Below are positions 15,101 to 23,730 of a stretch of DNA of 64,000 nt, one piece after another (position 1 is the first letter of the stretch; each line of letters starts with the position of its first letter). Under the pieces are notes generated by a model that was not told where the DNA came from, searched no databases, and was given only the letters and a program-made list of their open reading frames with translations. The stretch is from Bradyrhizobium rifense (GTDB taxonomy: Bacteria > Pseudomonadota > Alphaproteobacteria > Rhizobiales > Xanthobacteraceae): the NCBI RefSeq assembly GCF_008123425.1, contig NZ_VSSS01000088.1, forward strand, positions 1 to 64,000, written 5' to 3'. Position numbers and translations under genes: made by a program.

Positions 15101-16255
15101 TTACTCCTTGTCGGATTTGCTGTTTTCCTTATTGTTTTCCTTGGCCTTTTTCTTTCCGTTCTCGGTAGAGTCCCGGTCCTTGCCGTTACCGCCGTCCTTG
15201 TGGCGATTGGTAAAACGCGCATTGCCAAGGCCGGTGCCGATGGTGAGCACGCCCCAGCGATCGACATCCTGCATGAACGGCACCTCCGAGAGGCCCTGAA
15301 CCACGCCGTCATTGTGCATCAGGATCGCGGTGTCGTGCTCGCCGATCTGCGGGATGCCCTCGATCAAGCTCGCCGGCAGGTTGAATTTGCTGCTCTCCCA
15401 ATTGCCGGGCAGATTCTGCGCGCCTTTTTCAATCGATCCATCCTCATTGATGACGCCGGGACAGGCGATGCCGATGAAGGGCGCGAGCTTGAGGCCGTCT
15501 TTCTCGGCCTCGGTGATCAGCCCCTTCAGCATTTTGGTCAGCCGCTTCACCGCGCCTTCGCGCGTCGGCTCGTCATCGGCATGGCGCCACAGCTCGGATT
15601 TTAGAATCGAAGCTTTCGAAAGATCCTTGGCCTTCTTCCAGTTCGTCACGACCACGCCACAGCGAATATTGGTGCCGCCGATATCGACCGCGAGGATGCT
15701 GTCATGGGCCTCGAAAATCCAGGACGGCGCCAGATGCAGCGCGCCGATCAGGCCGGCCTCATCGGGGTGGGCGCGGATCGGCACCATCTCGACCTTGAGA
15801 TCTTCGGACCTCAGGATGATTTCGGTGCGCGCGATCGCGAGCTCACCGAGCCGCGAGTCGCGAAAGCCGCCGCCGACCACGATGCGCTCGGTCTTGGCCC
15901 AGGCCTTCGTCTTCAGGAAGCGCCGCGTGACATAGGCAAGTTGCTGGGCGAACTCCTCGATCGCGCTATGGACCAGAGCGGACGCCATGGTGTCGTCGCC
16001 GACCAGGATGGCATCCAGGGTCTTCTTGCTGATCTCCTCCGACGGCTCGTCGCCGAACGGGTCTTCGCCGGATTTGCGCAGGGGCTTGCGCCAGCGGTCG
16101 AGCATCTCCCGGAACGCCCCCTTGCTGGCGCGATCGCCGAGGAAGCCCTCCTCGTCCTTCATCTCGATGTTGAAACTGTCGACGTCCACCGACGGCAGCC
16201 GCCCGGCGCCGTGATGGGCGATGCCCGTCGTCTTGACCAGCTCGTCCGTTGCCAT
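15101..16255 (-). CDS. ROK-family sugar kinase with circularly permuted domain order
   Basis: A 384-residue protein containing ROK kinase motifs in swapped order. Residues about 85-180 hold what is normally the C-terminal half: helices, then ERIVVGGGFRDSRLGELA (adenosine region) and DEAGLIGALHLAP. Only after this, at about residue 190, comes the normally N-terminal phosphate-binding ILAVDIGGTNIRCGVVV, followed by FIGIACPGVINEDG, the catalytic-base region ILMHNDGVV and TIGTGLGNARF. The new termini fall in the loop after GTGLGN; the N-terminal GIAHHGAGRLPSVDV may be the remnant of the usual GH metal-site segment. The zinc motif CxCGxxGCxE is absent. The last 35 residues are a Lys/Asp/Asn/Glu-rich tail. 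It is probably cytoplasmic; the substrate is unknown. It is a single-gene unit. Confidence 0.8.
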   Translation of the reverse strand: MATDELVKTTGIAHHGAGRLPSVDVDSFNIEMKDEEGFLGDRASKGAFREMLDRWRKPLRKSGEDPFGDEPSEEISKKTLDAILVGDDTMASALVHSAIEEFAQQLAYVTRRFLKTKAWAKTERIVVGGGFRDSRLGELAIARTEIILRSEDLKVEMVPIRAHPDEAGLIGALHLAPSWIFEAHDSILAVDIGGTNIRCGVVVTNWKKAKDLSKASILKSELWRHADDEPTREGAVKRLTKMLKGLITEAEKDGLKLAPFIGIACPGVINEDGSIEKGAQNLPGNWESSKFNLPASLIEGIPQIGEHDTAILMHNDGVVQGLSEVPFMQDVDRWGVLTIGTGLGNARFTNRHKDGGNGKDRDSTENGKKKAKENNKENSKSDKE

Positions 16256-16391
16256 GGAAGCCCCTTGCCCGTGTGCAAAATCGCGGGGACAACGGCGCGG
16301 GAACCGGTTGGTTGCAAACCGGCGGCAGATTCGGCCGGGGCCTGGGGAGGCGCCAAATGCTTCTAATCCGGGCCGTTTTCGGCAGTTTTCC

Positions 16392-16419
16392 TTGACTCTT
16401 CGGGCTTGGCGGCTATAAG
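16392..16419 (+). promoter_or_regulatory. Sigma-70 type promoter of rplU-rpmA
   Basis: TTGACT (16392-16397) is separated by 16 bases from TATAAG (16414-16419), close to the housekeeping consensus. It lies about 170 bp upstream of rplU, leaving a long leader that contains a strong hairpin. Confidence 0.6.
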
Positions 16420-16531
16420 TCCCACGACCGGCGCGGGGCGTTTCTCGCGCCGCTTGTTTTTGCGTGGTTTTTCAAAGGGATAACTCCCGCCCGCACAAAA
16501 CTCGCATAAACCCATAGCGACTGACAAAAAG

Positions 16532-16562
16532 CCGGCCCCGACGAACTTCGTCGCGAGGCCGG
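16532..16562 (+). promoter_or_regulatory. Hairpin in the rplU leader
   Basis: CCGGCC (16532-16537) pairs with GGCCGG (16557-16562), and inside it CGACG pairs with CGTCG around a short AACTT loop. The structure ends 24 bases before the rplU ATG. It has no U-run, so it is not a standard terminator. A leader structure for feedback control by L21 is plausible but inferred. The 331-bp gap 16256-16586 holds this, the promoter, and no gene. Confidence 0.45.
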
Positions 16563-16586
16563 GATTGAACACGAAGGAAAACAACG

Positions 16587-16976
16587 ATGTTCGCAGTCAT
16601 CAAAACCGGCGGCCGGCAGTACCGCGTCGTTCCGGATGATGTCCTGGAAGTAGGCAAGATCGAAGGCGAAGTCGGCACGATCGTGCAGCTGAGCGAGGTC
16701 CTGGTGGTTGGCGGCGACACGCCGATCCTGGGTCTCCCGACGGTGGCCGGTGCGTCCGTTGCGGTCGAAGTGCTCGACCACAAGCGCGGACCGAAGGTCA
16801 TCGCGTTCAAGAAGCGCCGCCGCAAGAATTCGCGCCGCAAGCGTGGCTACCGCGACGAGATCACGGTTCTCCGCATCTCCGAGATCCTGACGGACGGCGC
16901 CAAGCCCACCAAGGGCCCGCGTCCGAAGCGGGAAAAGGTGGTGAAGGAAGCCGACAAGGAAGCCGACGCCGCCTAA
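16587..16976 (+). CDS. rplU: 50S ribosomal protein L21
   Basis: A 129-residue protein opening MFAVIKTGGRQYRVVPDD, the L21 signature start, with the conserved KFKKRRRKNSRRKRGYR-like basic stretch (here AFKKRRRKNSRRKRGYRD) that binds 23S rRNA. The tail (about 25 residues, KGPRPKREKVVKEADKEADA) is a charged extension common in Rhizobiales. The ATG follows GAAGGA by eight bases. It forms an operon with rpmA 98 bp downstream, the near-universal arrangement, and with obgE further on. Confidence 0.98.
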   Translation: MFAVIKTGGRQYRVVPDDVLEVGKIEGEVGTIVQLSEVLVVGGDTPILGLPTVAGASVAVEVLDHKRGPKVIAFKKRRRKNSRRKRGYRDEITVLRISEILTDGAKPTKGPRPKREKVVKEADKEADAA

Positions 16977-17074
16977 AATCGATCACGCCAATTCACGAAT
17001 TGATGCGTGAGAAATTTTGAAATGATTCCGTCAAGGAATTGACCTAGACATACGCAGGATTTCGGAGACGAGCC

Positions 17075-17344
17075 ATGGCTCACAAAAAAGCAGGCGGTTC
17101 ATCGCGCAACGGTCGCGATTCAAAGGGTAAGCGCCTTGGCGTCAAGGTGTTCGGCGGGGAGCGCGTGATTCCCGGCAACATCATTGCACGTCAGCGCGGC
17201 ACCACCTGGCATCCCGGCCTTAATGTCGGCATGGGCACCGACCACACTCTGTTCGCCAAGATCGAGGGTCATGTTGAATTCCAGGCCAAAGCCAACGGCC
17301 GCACCTTCGTAGCGGTACTCCCGCTTGCAGAGGCTGCTGAATAG
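17075..17344 (+). CDS. rpmA: 50S ribosomal protein L27
   Basis: An 89-residue protein opening MAHKKAGGSSRNGRDSKGKR, the L27 hallmark whose N-terminal tail reaches the peptidyl-transferase centre. The body has the usual IVRQRGT-like element (IIARQRGTTWHPGLNVGMG) and DHTLFAKIEG. The length is normal. It is second in the rplU-rpmA operon, and a good intrinsic terminator follows at 17420-17449. Confidence 0.98.
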   Translation: MAHKKAGGSSRNGRDSKGKRLGVKVFGGERVIPGNIIARQRGTTWHPGLNVGMGTDHTLFAKIEGHVEFQAKANGRTFVAVLPLAEAAE

Positions 17345-17419
17345 ACGGTGGATCATTTGGAGTCCGCCGGGTCCTTGACCGAACCGGCGGAGTCCAGAGA
17401 TCAAAAGATCGAAGGCTCC

Positions 17420-17449
17420 AGGGGAGGCAGGGAAACCGGCCTCCCCTTT
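17420..17449 (+). terminator. Intrinsic terminator of rplU-rpmA
   Basis: AGGGGAGGC (17420-17428) pairs with GCCTCCCCT (17439-17447) around a 10-base loop, followed by TT and a T-rich stretch. It lies 75 bp after the rpmA stop. Confidence 0.75.
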
Positions 17450-17496
17450 CGTTTGACGAGCTCACTTTTCACTTAGTGACTTTGACGGAGCCGGAC

Positions 17497-18090
17497 ATGT
17501 TGCAGGACTTTTCGAGCGTGACCTTGCGGGAGGCGAGACCGAGCGTCGTCGCCACCGAACGGCTGACCTTGCGGCGGCCGACCCTCGCCGACGTCAGGCC
17601 CATCGCCCTCCTCGCCAACGACCGCCGTGTCGCGGAAAACACCCGCCGCCTCCCCCATCCCTATTCGCAGGACGACGCCGTCGAATTCATCCGCGCCACC
17701 GCCGCGCTCGGCAGCGAGAGCGTGTTCCTGATCGAATACGACACCGCGCCGGTCGGCATGGTCGGCATCGACCGCTCCACGCCTGACAATGCCGAGCTCG
17801 GCTACTGGCTCGGCGTCGAGCATTGGGGCCGCGGCTTTGCCACCGAGGCCGCGCGCGGCGCGATCGACTTCTTCTTCGAGGAGTTCGAGGACGACCATCT
17901 CTATGCCGGTGCGCGCGTCACCAACCCGGCCTCGCGCAACGTACTGGAGAAGTGCGGCTTCCAGTGGAGCGGCGTGCAGCTGCACCGCTTCCTGGCGCTG
18001 GGCTCCTCCACGCCGGTCGACTGCTTCCGCCTCTCGCGCGGGGTGTGGTCGTCGCTGAAGAGCTGGAGCAGCGCGCGAAGGATGAGGTAG
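17497..18090 (+). CDS. GNAT family N-acetyltransferase (RimJ/RimL-like)
   Basis: A 197-residue protein. It has the RimJ/RimL-type opening ATERLTLRRPTLADVRPIA, the acetyl-CoA binding segment LGYWLGVEHWGRGFATEAAR (motif A, Q/RxxGxA form) and the late motif ARVTNPASRNVLEKCGFQ. It would transfer acetyl from acetyl-CoA to an amine, possibly a protein N-terminus; the substrate is unknown. The ATG at 17497 is chosen because GGAG lies seven bases upstream; a GTG at 17476 would add seven residues. It ends three bases from the stop of the convergent EamA transporter. Confidence 0.88.
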   Translation: MLQDFSSVTLREARPSVVATERLTLRRPTLADVRPIALLANDRRVAENTRRLPHPYSQDDAVEFIRATAALGSESVFLIEYDTAPVGMVGIDRSTPDNAELGYWLGVEHWGRGFATEAARGAIDFFFEEFEDDHLYAGARVTNPASRNVLEKCGFQWSGVQLHRFLALGSSTPVDCFRLSRGVWSSLKSWSSARRMR

Positions 18091-18093
18091 GTA

Positions 18094-19008
18094 CTAGGCC
18101 GGCGGGTTCACCTCTCCGCTGGTGCGGCCCAAATCGCGCTCACGCAAGTAAATGTAGAAGCCGGCGCCGATGATGATCGCGGCGCCGACAATCGTGGCAA
18201 TCGACGGCACGTCGCCGAACACCACGAAGCCGAAGATCACCGCCCAGACGATCATCGAATACTGATAGGGCACCACCACGCTCGCCGGCGCGAGCTTGAG
18301 CGAGCGGTTGACGCAGAACAGCGCCGTCACCGAGATGCACCCGGCGAGCGCGAAGATCCCGAGGCTGCCCGGCGTCGGCGGCACCCAGTGGAATGCTGAC
18401 AGCACCGCGCCCAGCGAGAACGTGCCGATGAATTGCGAGGACGCCATCACGATGTCAGGCGTCTTGCGCAGGCTGCGCGTGATCAGCATCAGGGTTGCGA
18501 AGGAAAGACTGCCGCCGAGCGCGATCAGCGCCGGCAGGCTCACCGTCTGCGCCGACGGCCGCAGCGCGATCAACACGCCGCAGAAGCCGATCAGAATCGC
18601 GGTCCAGCGCCGCCAGCCGACCTTCTCGCCCAGAAAGATCGCCGACATCGCGGTGACGAAGATGGGACCGGCGAGGTAGTAGGTGATGACGTCGGCGAGC
18701 GGCAGATAGACGGTCGCGACGAAGAAAGCCGCCACCTCCAGCGTCGACAGCGTGACGCGAAGCAGCTGAAGCCACGGCCGCTCCATGTGAAAAAAGTCGT
18801 GACGCTGCCGCCAGATCATCGGCGACAGCAGCAGCAGCGCCGCACAGGCGCGCAGGAACAACAGCTGCCCCACCGAATACGTCCCGACCAGGAACTTGCC
18901 CATGGCGTCGCCGAACGAGAACATGAAGATCGACAGCACCATCAGCGCGATGCCAGCAAGGCGTGCCGAGCGGTCGTCATAGGCGGAGAGATTTTTGAAG
19001 AAGGGCAT
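18094..19008 (-). CDS. EamA/DMT-family transporter
   Basis: A 304-residue protein with about ten transmembrane helices in two EamA repeats. Typical stretches are LADVITYYLAGPIFVTAMSA with LGEKVGWRRWTAILIGFCGV (first repeat) and VPYQYSMIVWAVIFGFVVFG with DVPSIATIVGAAIIIGAGFY (second repeat). The substrate is unknown. A short cytoplasmic tail follows the last helix. The gene is convergent with the GNAT gene and divergent from the MaoC-type gene. It is only distantly similar to the other EamA protein at 8598-9485. Confidence 0.88.
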   Translation of the reverse strand: MPFFKNLSAYDDRSARLAGIALMVLSIFMFSFGDAMGKFLVGTYSVGQLLFLRACAALLLLSPMIWRQRHDFFHMERPWLQLLRVTLSTLEVAAFFVATVYLPLADVITYYLAGPIFVTAMSAIFLGEKVGWRRWTAILIGFCGVLIALRPSAQTVSLPALIALGGSLSFATLMLITRSLRKTPDIVMASSQFIGTFSLGAVLSAFHWVPPTPGSLGIFALAGCISVTALFCVNRSLKLAPASVVVPYQYSMIVWAVIFGFVVFGDVPSIATIVGAAIIIGAGFYIYLRERDLGRTSGEVNPPA

Positions 19009-19125
19009 TGGCGCGTTTTAATCAAGCAGGCGCGCGCGACAAGCCCGCGCAAGCCGAATTGAACGGATTGTCGCACTCTTCGCGCCGCGGTAGCGATAGG
19101 CCGCTTATAAACGGAGAGCCTGGAC

Positions 19126-19608
19126 ATGACCGACTTCGACCCGGCCCAGCACCGCATGATCACCGCGCAACGCTGGTTTGAGGATTTCGTGGTCGGCGAG
19201 CGCTTCGTGCTGCCGAGCCGCACCCAGACGTCAGCGGTGTTTGCGGCGTTCCAGACCGCGAGCGGCGACACCCACCCGGTGCACTACGATGTGGAATATT
19301 GCCGCGCCCGCGGCATGCCGCATCTGCTCGCCCACGGCTTTCAGACGCTGATCCACACCGCGCCCGGTGCGGGCCTGTTTCCGTTCATGGTCGAGGAATC
19401 CCTGGTCGGCTTTCTCGAGCAGTCGAGCCGGTTCCTTAAGCCTGTCTTCGCCGACGACACGATCTATCCTGCGCTCGAGGTCACCGAGCTCGTGCCGGGA
19501 CGTACGACCGGCGCGGTCACGCTCAAGAGCACCGTGTTCAACCAGCGCAAGGAGCTGGTGCTCGAAGGCATGCAGAAATTCCTGATCCGCCGCCGCCCGA
19601 CTGGTTAA
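19126..19608 (+). CDS. MaoC family (hot-dog) dehydratase-like protein
   Basis: A 160-residue hot-dog fold protein. It has the opening RWFEDFVVGERFVLPSRTQT and the hydratase motif FQTASGDTHPVHYDVEYCRA, in which Asp and His match the catalytic pair of R-specific enoyl-CoA hydratases, then RFLKPVFADDTIYPALEVTE. It would hydrate or dehydrate an acyl-CoA; the substrate is unknown. GGAG lies eight bases before the ATG. It precedes obgE by 85 bp on the same strand but has no obvious functional link with it. Confidence 0.85.
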   Translation: MTDFDPAQHRMITAQRWFEDFVVGERFVLPSRTQTSAVFAAFQTASGDTHPVHYDVEYCRARGMPHLLAHGFQTLIHTAPGAGLFPFMVEESLVGFLEQSSRFLKPVFADDTIYPALEVTELVPGRTTGAVTLKSTVFNQRKELVLEGMQKFLIRRRPTG

Positions 19609-19693
19609 GCAAGGGGCGAAAATCGCGGAAATTCGGCCGATTCAGGGGTAAGTCCGGGTTGCCGCGGGGGACCGGCTGGCCTACCTATGGCCT

Positions 19694-20734
19694 ATGAAAT
19701 TCCTCGACGAAGCAAAGGTCTATATCCGCTCCGGTGACGGCGGAAACGGCTGCGTGGCGTTCCGCCGCGAAAAATTCATTGAATTCGGCGGTCCCTCCGG
19801 CGGCAATGGCGGCCGCGGCGGCAGCGTCATCCTCGAAGTTGCCGATGGCCTCAACACGCTGATCGACTACCGCTACCAGCAGCACTTCAAGGCCCAGAAG
19901 GGCGAGAATGGCGCAGGCTCGGACCGCCACGGCGCCAATGGCAAGGCGATCGTGCTCAAGGTTCCGATGGGCACGCAGATCTTCGACGAAGACCGCGAGA
20001 CGCTGATCCACGACTTCACCAATCTCGGCGAGAAGTTCGTGCTGGCCGAGGGCGGCAATGGCGGCTTCGGCAACGCGCATTTCAAGTCGTCGACCAATCG
20101 CGCCCCGCGCAACGCCAATCCCGGCCAGCCCGGCGAAGAACGCTGGATCTGGCTGCGGCTGAAGCTGATCGCGGATGCCGGTCTCGTCGGCATGCCCAAT
20201 GCGGGCAAGTCGACTTTCCTATCCAAGGTCAGCGCAGCGCGGCCCAAGATCGCCGACTATCCCTTCACCACGCTGCATCCGCAGCTTGGCGTCGTGAACG
20301 CCGACGGCCGCGAATTCGTGCTCGCCGACATTCCCGGCCTGATCGAAGGCGCGCATGAGGGCACCGGCCTCGGCGACCGCTTCCTCGGCCATGTCGAGCG
20401 CTGCCGCGTGCTGCTGCATCTGATCGACGCCACCTGCGAGCATGCCGGCAAGGCCTACAAGACGGTCCGCAAGGAGCTCGACGCCTATGGCGGGCTGCTC
20501 ACCGACAAGATCGAGATCGTCGCGCTGAACAAGATCGACGCGGTCGAGTCGGACGAGTTGAAGAAGCAGAAGGAGCGGCTGAAGCGCGCCGCGAAGAAGA
20601 CGCCGCTGCTGCTCTCGGGCATCACCGGCGACGGCGTCAAGGAAGCGTTGCGCGCACTTGTCGAGGTGATCGGCGAGGCTCCGGTCTCGGCCAAGGCGAA
20701 GAGCGCGGCCGAAGCGGAGCCGTGGTCGGCTTAA
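19694..20734 (+). CDS. obgE: Obg family GTPase CgtA/ObgE
   Basis: A 346-residue protein. The Gly-rich Obg domain covers about residues 1-158 (MKFLDEAKVYIRSGDGGNG, GPSGGNGGRGGSVI). The G domain follows: G1 GMPNAGKS, G3 DIPGLIEGAHEGTGLGD, G4 NKID and G5 SGITGDG. The C-terminal extension is short, as in most alphaproteobacteria. It acts in late 50S assembly and stringent-type control. It is downstream of rplU-rpmA, as in many bacteria, though here separated by three genes. Confidence 0.98.
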   Translation: MKFLDEAKVYIRSGDGGNGCVAFRREKFIEFGGPSGGNGGRGGSVILEVADGLNTLIDYRYQQHFKAQKGENGAGSDRHGANGKAIVLKVPMGTQIFDEDRETLIHDFTNLGEKFVLAEGGNGGFGNAHFKSSTNRAPRNANPGQPGEERWIWLRLKLIADAGLVGMPNAGKSTFLSKVSAARPKIADYPFTTLHPQLGVVNADGREFVLADIPGLIEGAHEGTGLGDRFLGHVERCRVLLHLIDATCEHAGKAYKTVRKELDAYGGLLTDKIEIVALNKIDAVESDELKKQKERLKRAAKKTPLLLSGITGDGVKEALRALVEVIGEAPVSAKAKSAAEAEPWSA

Positions 20735-20804
20735 TCCCGTCCCGCTTGTCTTCGCGCCCTCGATAGCGCAGCATCCGGCCATCAAGACACGGCAGGGATG
20801 ACGT

Positions 20805-22439
20805 ATGGCGCGCGCGAAGAACGTTCTCTGGATCATGTGCGACCAGCTTCGCTATGATTATCTCGGCTGCACCGGCCATCCGACGCTGAAGACGCCGAAC
20901 ATCGACGCCATGGCCAAGCGTGGCGTGCTGTTCTCGAAGGCCTATGTGCAGTCGCCGATCTGCGGCCCGTCGCGAATGTCGTTCTACACCGGACGCTACA
21001 TGCGCTCGCACGGCTCGCACTGGAACGGCTGGCCGCTGCGCGTCGGCGAGCCCACGCTCGGCGATCACCTGAAAAAGATCGGCGTGCGCAACGTGCTGGT
21101 CGGCAAGACCCACATGGCGCCCGACCTCGAAGGCATGAAGGCGCTCGGCATTCCCCCGGAATCGATGATCGGCGTGCACGTCGCCGAATGCGGCTTTGAG
21201 CCTTACGAGCGCGACGACGGCCTGCATCCGACGGGCCGGCCGCGCCCGAAATACGACGAGTATCTGCGCCGGCAGGGTTTTGAAGCCACGAATCCGTGGG
21301 AGCATTGGGCCAATTCAGGCGCGGCCGAAGACGGCTCGTTGCAGAACGGTTGGCTGCTGGTGCACGCCGACAAGGCCGCGCGCGTGCCGGACGAGCATTC
21401 CGAGACGCCCTACATGACGCGCCGCGCGATGGACTTCATCAGCGAGGCCGAGACCGACGGCCGGCCATGGTGCCTGCATCTGTCCTACATCAAGCCGCAC
21501 TGGCCCTACATCGCGCCCGAGCCTTACGCGAGCATGTATTTGACCGACGACATGATCCCGGTGATCCGCTCCGAGCGCGAGCGGCAGAACCCGCATCCGG
21601 TGTTCGGCGCCTACATGGACATGCGCTACTCCCGCAACATGGCGCGCGATGAGGCCCGCGAGAAGGTGATCCCGACCTATATGGGCCTGATCACCCAGAT
21701 CGACGATCAGATGGGCGTGCTGATGAAATTCCTGGAGGAACGCGACCTCCTCGAAACGACCATGATCGTGTTCACCTCCGATCACGGCGACTACCTCGGC
21801 GACCACTGGATGGGCGAAAAAGATCTGTTCCACGAACAGTCAGCGAAGATTCCGCTGATCGTCATCGATCCCTCGAAAGAGGCCGACGCCACGCGCGGCA
21901 CGCGTAGCGACGCGCTGGTCGAAGGCATCGATCTCGCGCCGACCTTCGTCGATTATTTCGGCGGCAAGGTGCCCGGACACATTCTCGAAGGACGTTCGCT
22001 GCTGCCGCTGCTGCGCGGCCGGACGCCAGGAGATTGGCGCAAGGTGGCGTTCTCCGAATACGATTACGCCATGCAAGACGTGCGGCTTAAGCTCAACCAG
22101 CCGATCGAGCGCTGCCGCCTGTTCATGGTGTTCGACGGCCGCTGGAAATACATCCACGCCTCCGGCTTCCGTCCGATGCTGTACGACCTCGAAACCGATC
22201 CGGACGAGTTTTTGGATCGCGGCGACGACCCCGAATGCGCCGGCATCATCGCGCGGTTGCGGGCCGAGCTGTTCGACTGGGCGCTGCATCCGAACGACCA
22301 CATCACCACGCCGCGCGAGAAGATCGCCAACTATGCGGATAACCAGCTCCAGGTGAAGGGTGGGATTCTGATCGGCGTGTGGGATGAGGCCGAGCTTGCG
22401 ACGATCAAGGACGGCATCACGCAGCGCGCGAAGCTGTAA
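20805..22439 (+). CDS. Sulfatase / phosphonate monoester hydrolase family enzyme
   Basis: A 544-residue alkaline-phosphatase-superfamily hydrolase. The N-terminus NVLWIMCDQLRYDYLG carries the metal-binding Asp; SPICGPSRMSFYTGRY contains the C-x-P-S-R site (Cys53) that is converted to formylglycine; VFTSDHGDYLGDHWMGEKD supplies further metal ligands. DQ rather than DD at the first site and the overall length resemble phosphonate monoester hydrolases more than classical arylsulfatases. There is no signal peptide, so it should be cytoplasmic. The substrate is uncertain. The start is ATG 20805 with AGGGA upstream. It is followed by palindromic repeats. Confidence 0.88.
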   Translation: MARAKNVLWIMCDQLRYDYLGCTGHPTLKTPNIDAMAKRGVLFSKAYVQSPICGPSRMSFYTGRYMRSHGSHWNGWPLRVGEPTLGDHLKKIGVRNVLVGKTHMAPDLEGMKALGIPPESMIGVHVAECGFEPYERDDGLHPTGRPRPKYDEYLRRQGFEATNPWEHWANSGAAEDGSLQNGWLLVHADKAARVPDEHSETPYMTRRAMDFISEAETDGRPWCLHLSYIKPHWPYIAPEPYASMYLTDDMIPVIRSERERQNPHPVFGAYMDMRYSRNMARDEAREKVIPTYMGLITQIDDQMGVLMKFLEERDLLETTMIVFTSDHGDYLGDHWMGEKDLFHEQSAKIPLIVIDPSKEADATRGTRSDALVEGIDLAPTFVDYFGGKVPGHILEGRSLLPLLRGRTPGDWRKVAFSEYDYAMQDVRLKLNQPIERCRLFMVFDGRWKYIHASGFRPMLYDLETDPDEFLDRGDDPECAGIIARLRAELFDWALHPNDHITTPREKIANYADNQLQVKGGILIGVWDEAELATIKDGITQRAKL

Positions 22440-22440
22440 T

Positions 22441-22550
22441 CCTCATGGTGAGGAGGCGCGACAGCGCCGTCTCGAACCATGAAGGCTCCGCTGCAGCAGC
22501 CGGGCCTTTCATCCTTCGAGACGCTTGCTTCGCAAGCTCCTCAGGATGAG
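22441..22550. repeat. Pair of palindromic repeat units
   Basis: Unit 1 (22441-22485) is CCTCATGGTGAGGAG, hairpin GGCGC/GCGCC, GTCTCGAACCATG. Unit 2 (22510-22550) is CATCCTTCGAGACG, hairpin CTTGC/GCAAG, CTCCTCAGGATGAG. They face each other and lie between the convergent sulfatase and TctC-type genes, where they may also act as a bidirectional transcription stop. Confidence 0.75.
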
Positions 22551-22572
22551 GGGAGAGATCGCGCCGCGCTTC

Positions 22573-23538
22573 TCAATTCTCGATCTTGTACCCCGTCGCC
22601 TTCACGATCGGCTGCCAGAACGCCGTATTCGCGGCGAGCTCTTTCGACAACCCGTCTGCGCTGCTGCCGACCGGAATCAACCCGATCGCCGTCAGCTTCT
22701 CCTTCACCTCGGGCTTGGCCAGCGCCGCGCTTGCGGCCGCGCCGAGCTTGCTCGCAAACTCCGGCGGGCTGCCGGCGGGAAGCCACATGCCGTACCAGGC
22801 ATCGGCGACGAGATCGATACCGCTCTCCTTCAGCGTAGGAACATCGGGCGCGAACGGCGACCGCTCCGCACTCGAGACCGCAATGATGGTCACGCCCTTG
22901 GCGCGATGCTGCGGCAGCGCATCCGCCAGCGTGGTGATCCCGAAAGAAATGTGGCCGCCGATGATGTCGTTCAGGATCGGCGCACTGCCGCGATAAGGCA
23001 CGCGCGTCAAGGGAATGCCGAGATCCTTCTCGAGCTTGGAGCCCATGAAATGCGGAATGGTGCCGTTGCTCGGCACCCCGAACGACGTCTTGTCAGGATG
23101 CGACTTCAGCCACGCGACGAATCCCTTGAAATCGGAGGCATCGATCCCCGGACCGATCACGACGGCGAACTCGAACCGCGCAAGCAGCGACACCGGCATG
23201 AAATCCTTGGCCGTATCGAAGCTCGGAATCGTCTCCACCATCGGCAGCAGATACATGGTCGGCCCCGTCGTCACCAGCACCATGCTGCCGTCGGGGCTTG
23301 CACCTTTCACCGCCTTGATGCCGATCAGACCGTCACCGCCGGTGCGATTCTCGACCATGATGGTCCGTTGCAGCGCCGGCGCGATCTCCTGCGCGATCAG
23401 CCGACACAGCGTGTCGCCGCCCGCCCCCGCCGCGAATGGGAAGATGATCTTGCTCAGCCCGGCCTGCGCTCGGGCCTCGCCGACCTGCGACAGCAGCGGC
23501 AATCCGAGACATCCGGCCATGAATTTGCGGCGATCCAT
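22573..23538 (-). CDS. Tripartite tricarboxylate transporter substrate-binding protein (Bug/TctC family)
   Basis: A 321-residue periplasmic binding protein. The signal peptide MDRRKFMAGCLGLPLLSQVG has a twin-Arg flavour, and cleavage is probably after ARA (about residue 24). Family blocks are IIFPFAAGAGGDTLCRLIAQ, ENRTGGDGLIGIKAVKGASP, VPYRGSAPILNDIIGGHI and the late PDVPTLKESGI. Bug proteins bind carboxylates, aromatics or amino acids; the ligand is not deducible. No membrane partners (TctA/TctB) are nearby, so it is an orphan, which is common for this family. It is convergent with the sulfatase gene and divergent from proB. Confidence 0.9.
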   Translation of the reverse strand: MDRRKFMAGCLGLPLLSQVGEARAQAGLSKIIFPFAAGAGGDTLCRLIAQEIAPALQRTIMVENRTGGDGLIGIKAVKGASPDGSMVLVTTGPTMYLLPMVETIPSFDTAKDFMPVSLLARFEFAVVIGPGIDASDFKGFVAWLKSHPDKTSFGVPSNGTIPHFMGSKLEKDLGIPLTRVPYRGSAPILNDIIGGHISFGITTLADALPQHRAKGVTIIAVSSAERSPFAPDVPTLKESGIDLVADAWYGMWLPAGSPPEFASKLGAAASAALAKPEVKEKLTAIGLIPVGSSADGLSKELAANTAFWQPIVKATGYKIEN

Positions 23539-23730
23539 TCGTGTCCTCTTCGTTATTGGTTGCCGGCATTAGAACCGGGCCGGCCGGCAAGACAAGGCCG
23601 ACCTTCGCCGTTTACCATCCCGGCCGCCTTGCGCCGGCCATCGTCCTGCTGCAAAAGCAGGCCTTATCGACACAGCTCTCCGCTCCGCCGTTTCCAGAGC
23701 AATTCGTCACACGCGCCAACACATACAGAC

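Noticed and set aside
22525..23730. Upstream extension of the proB frame by 402 codons
   Set aside because: It is antisense to the TctC-type gene; ProB begins at the ATG at 23731, where the kinase domain starts.
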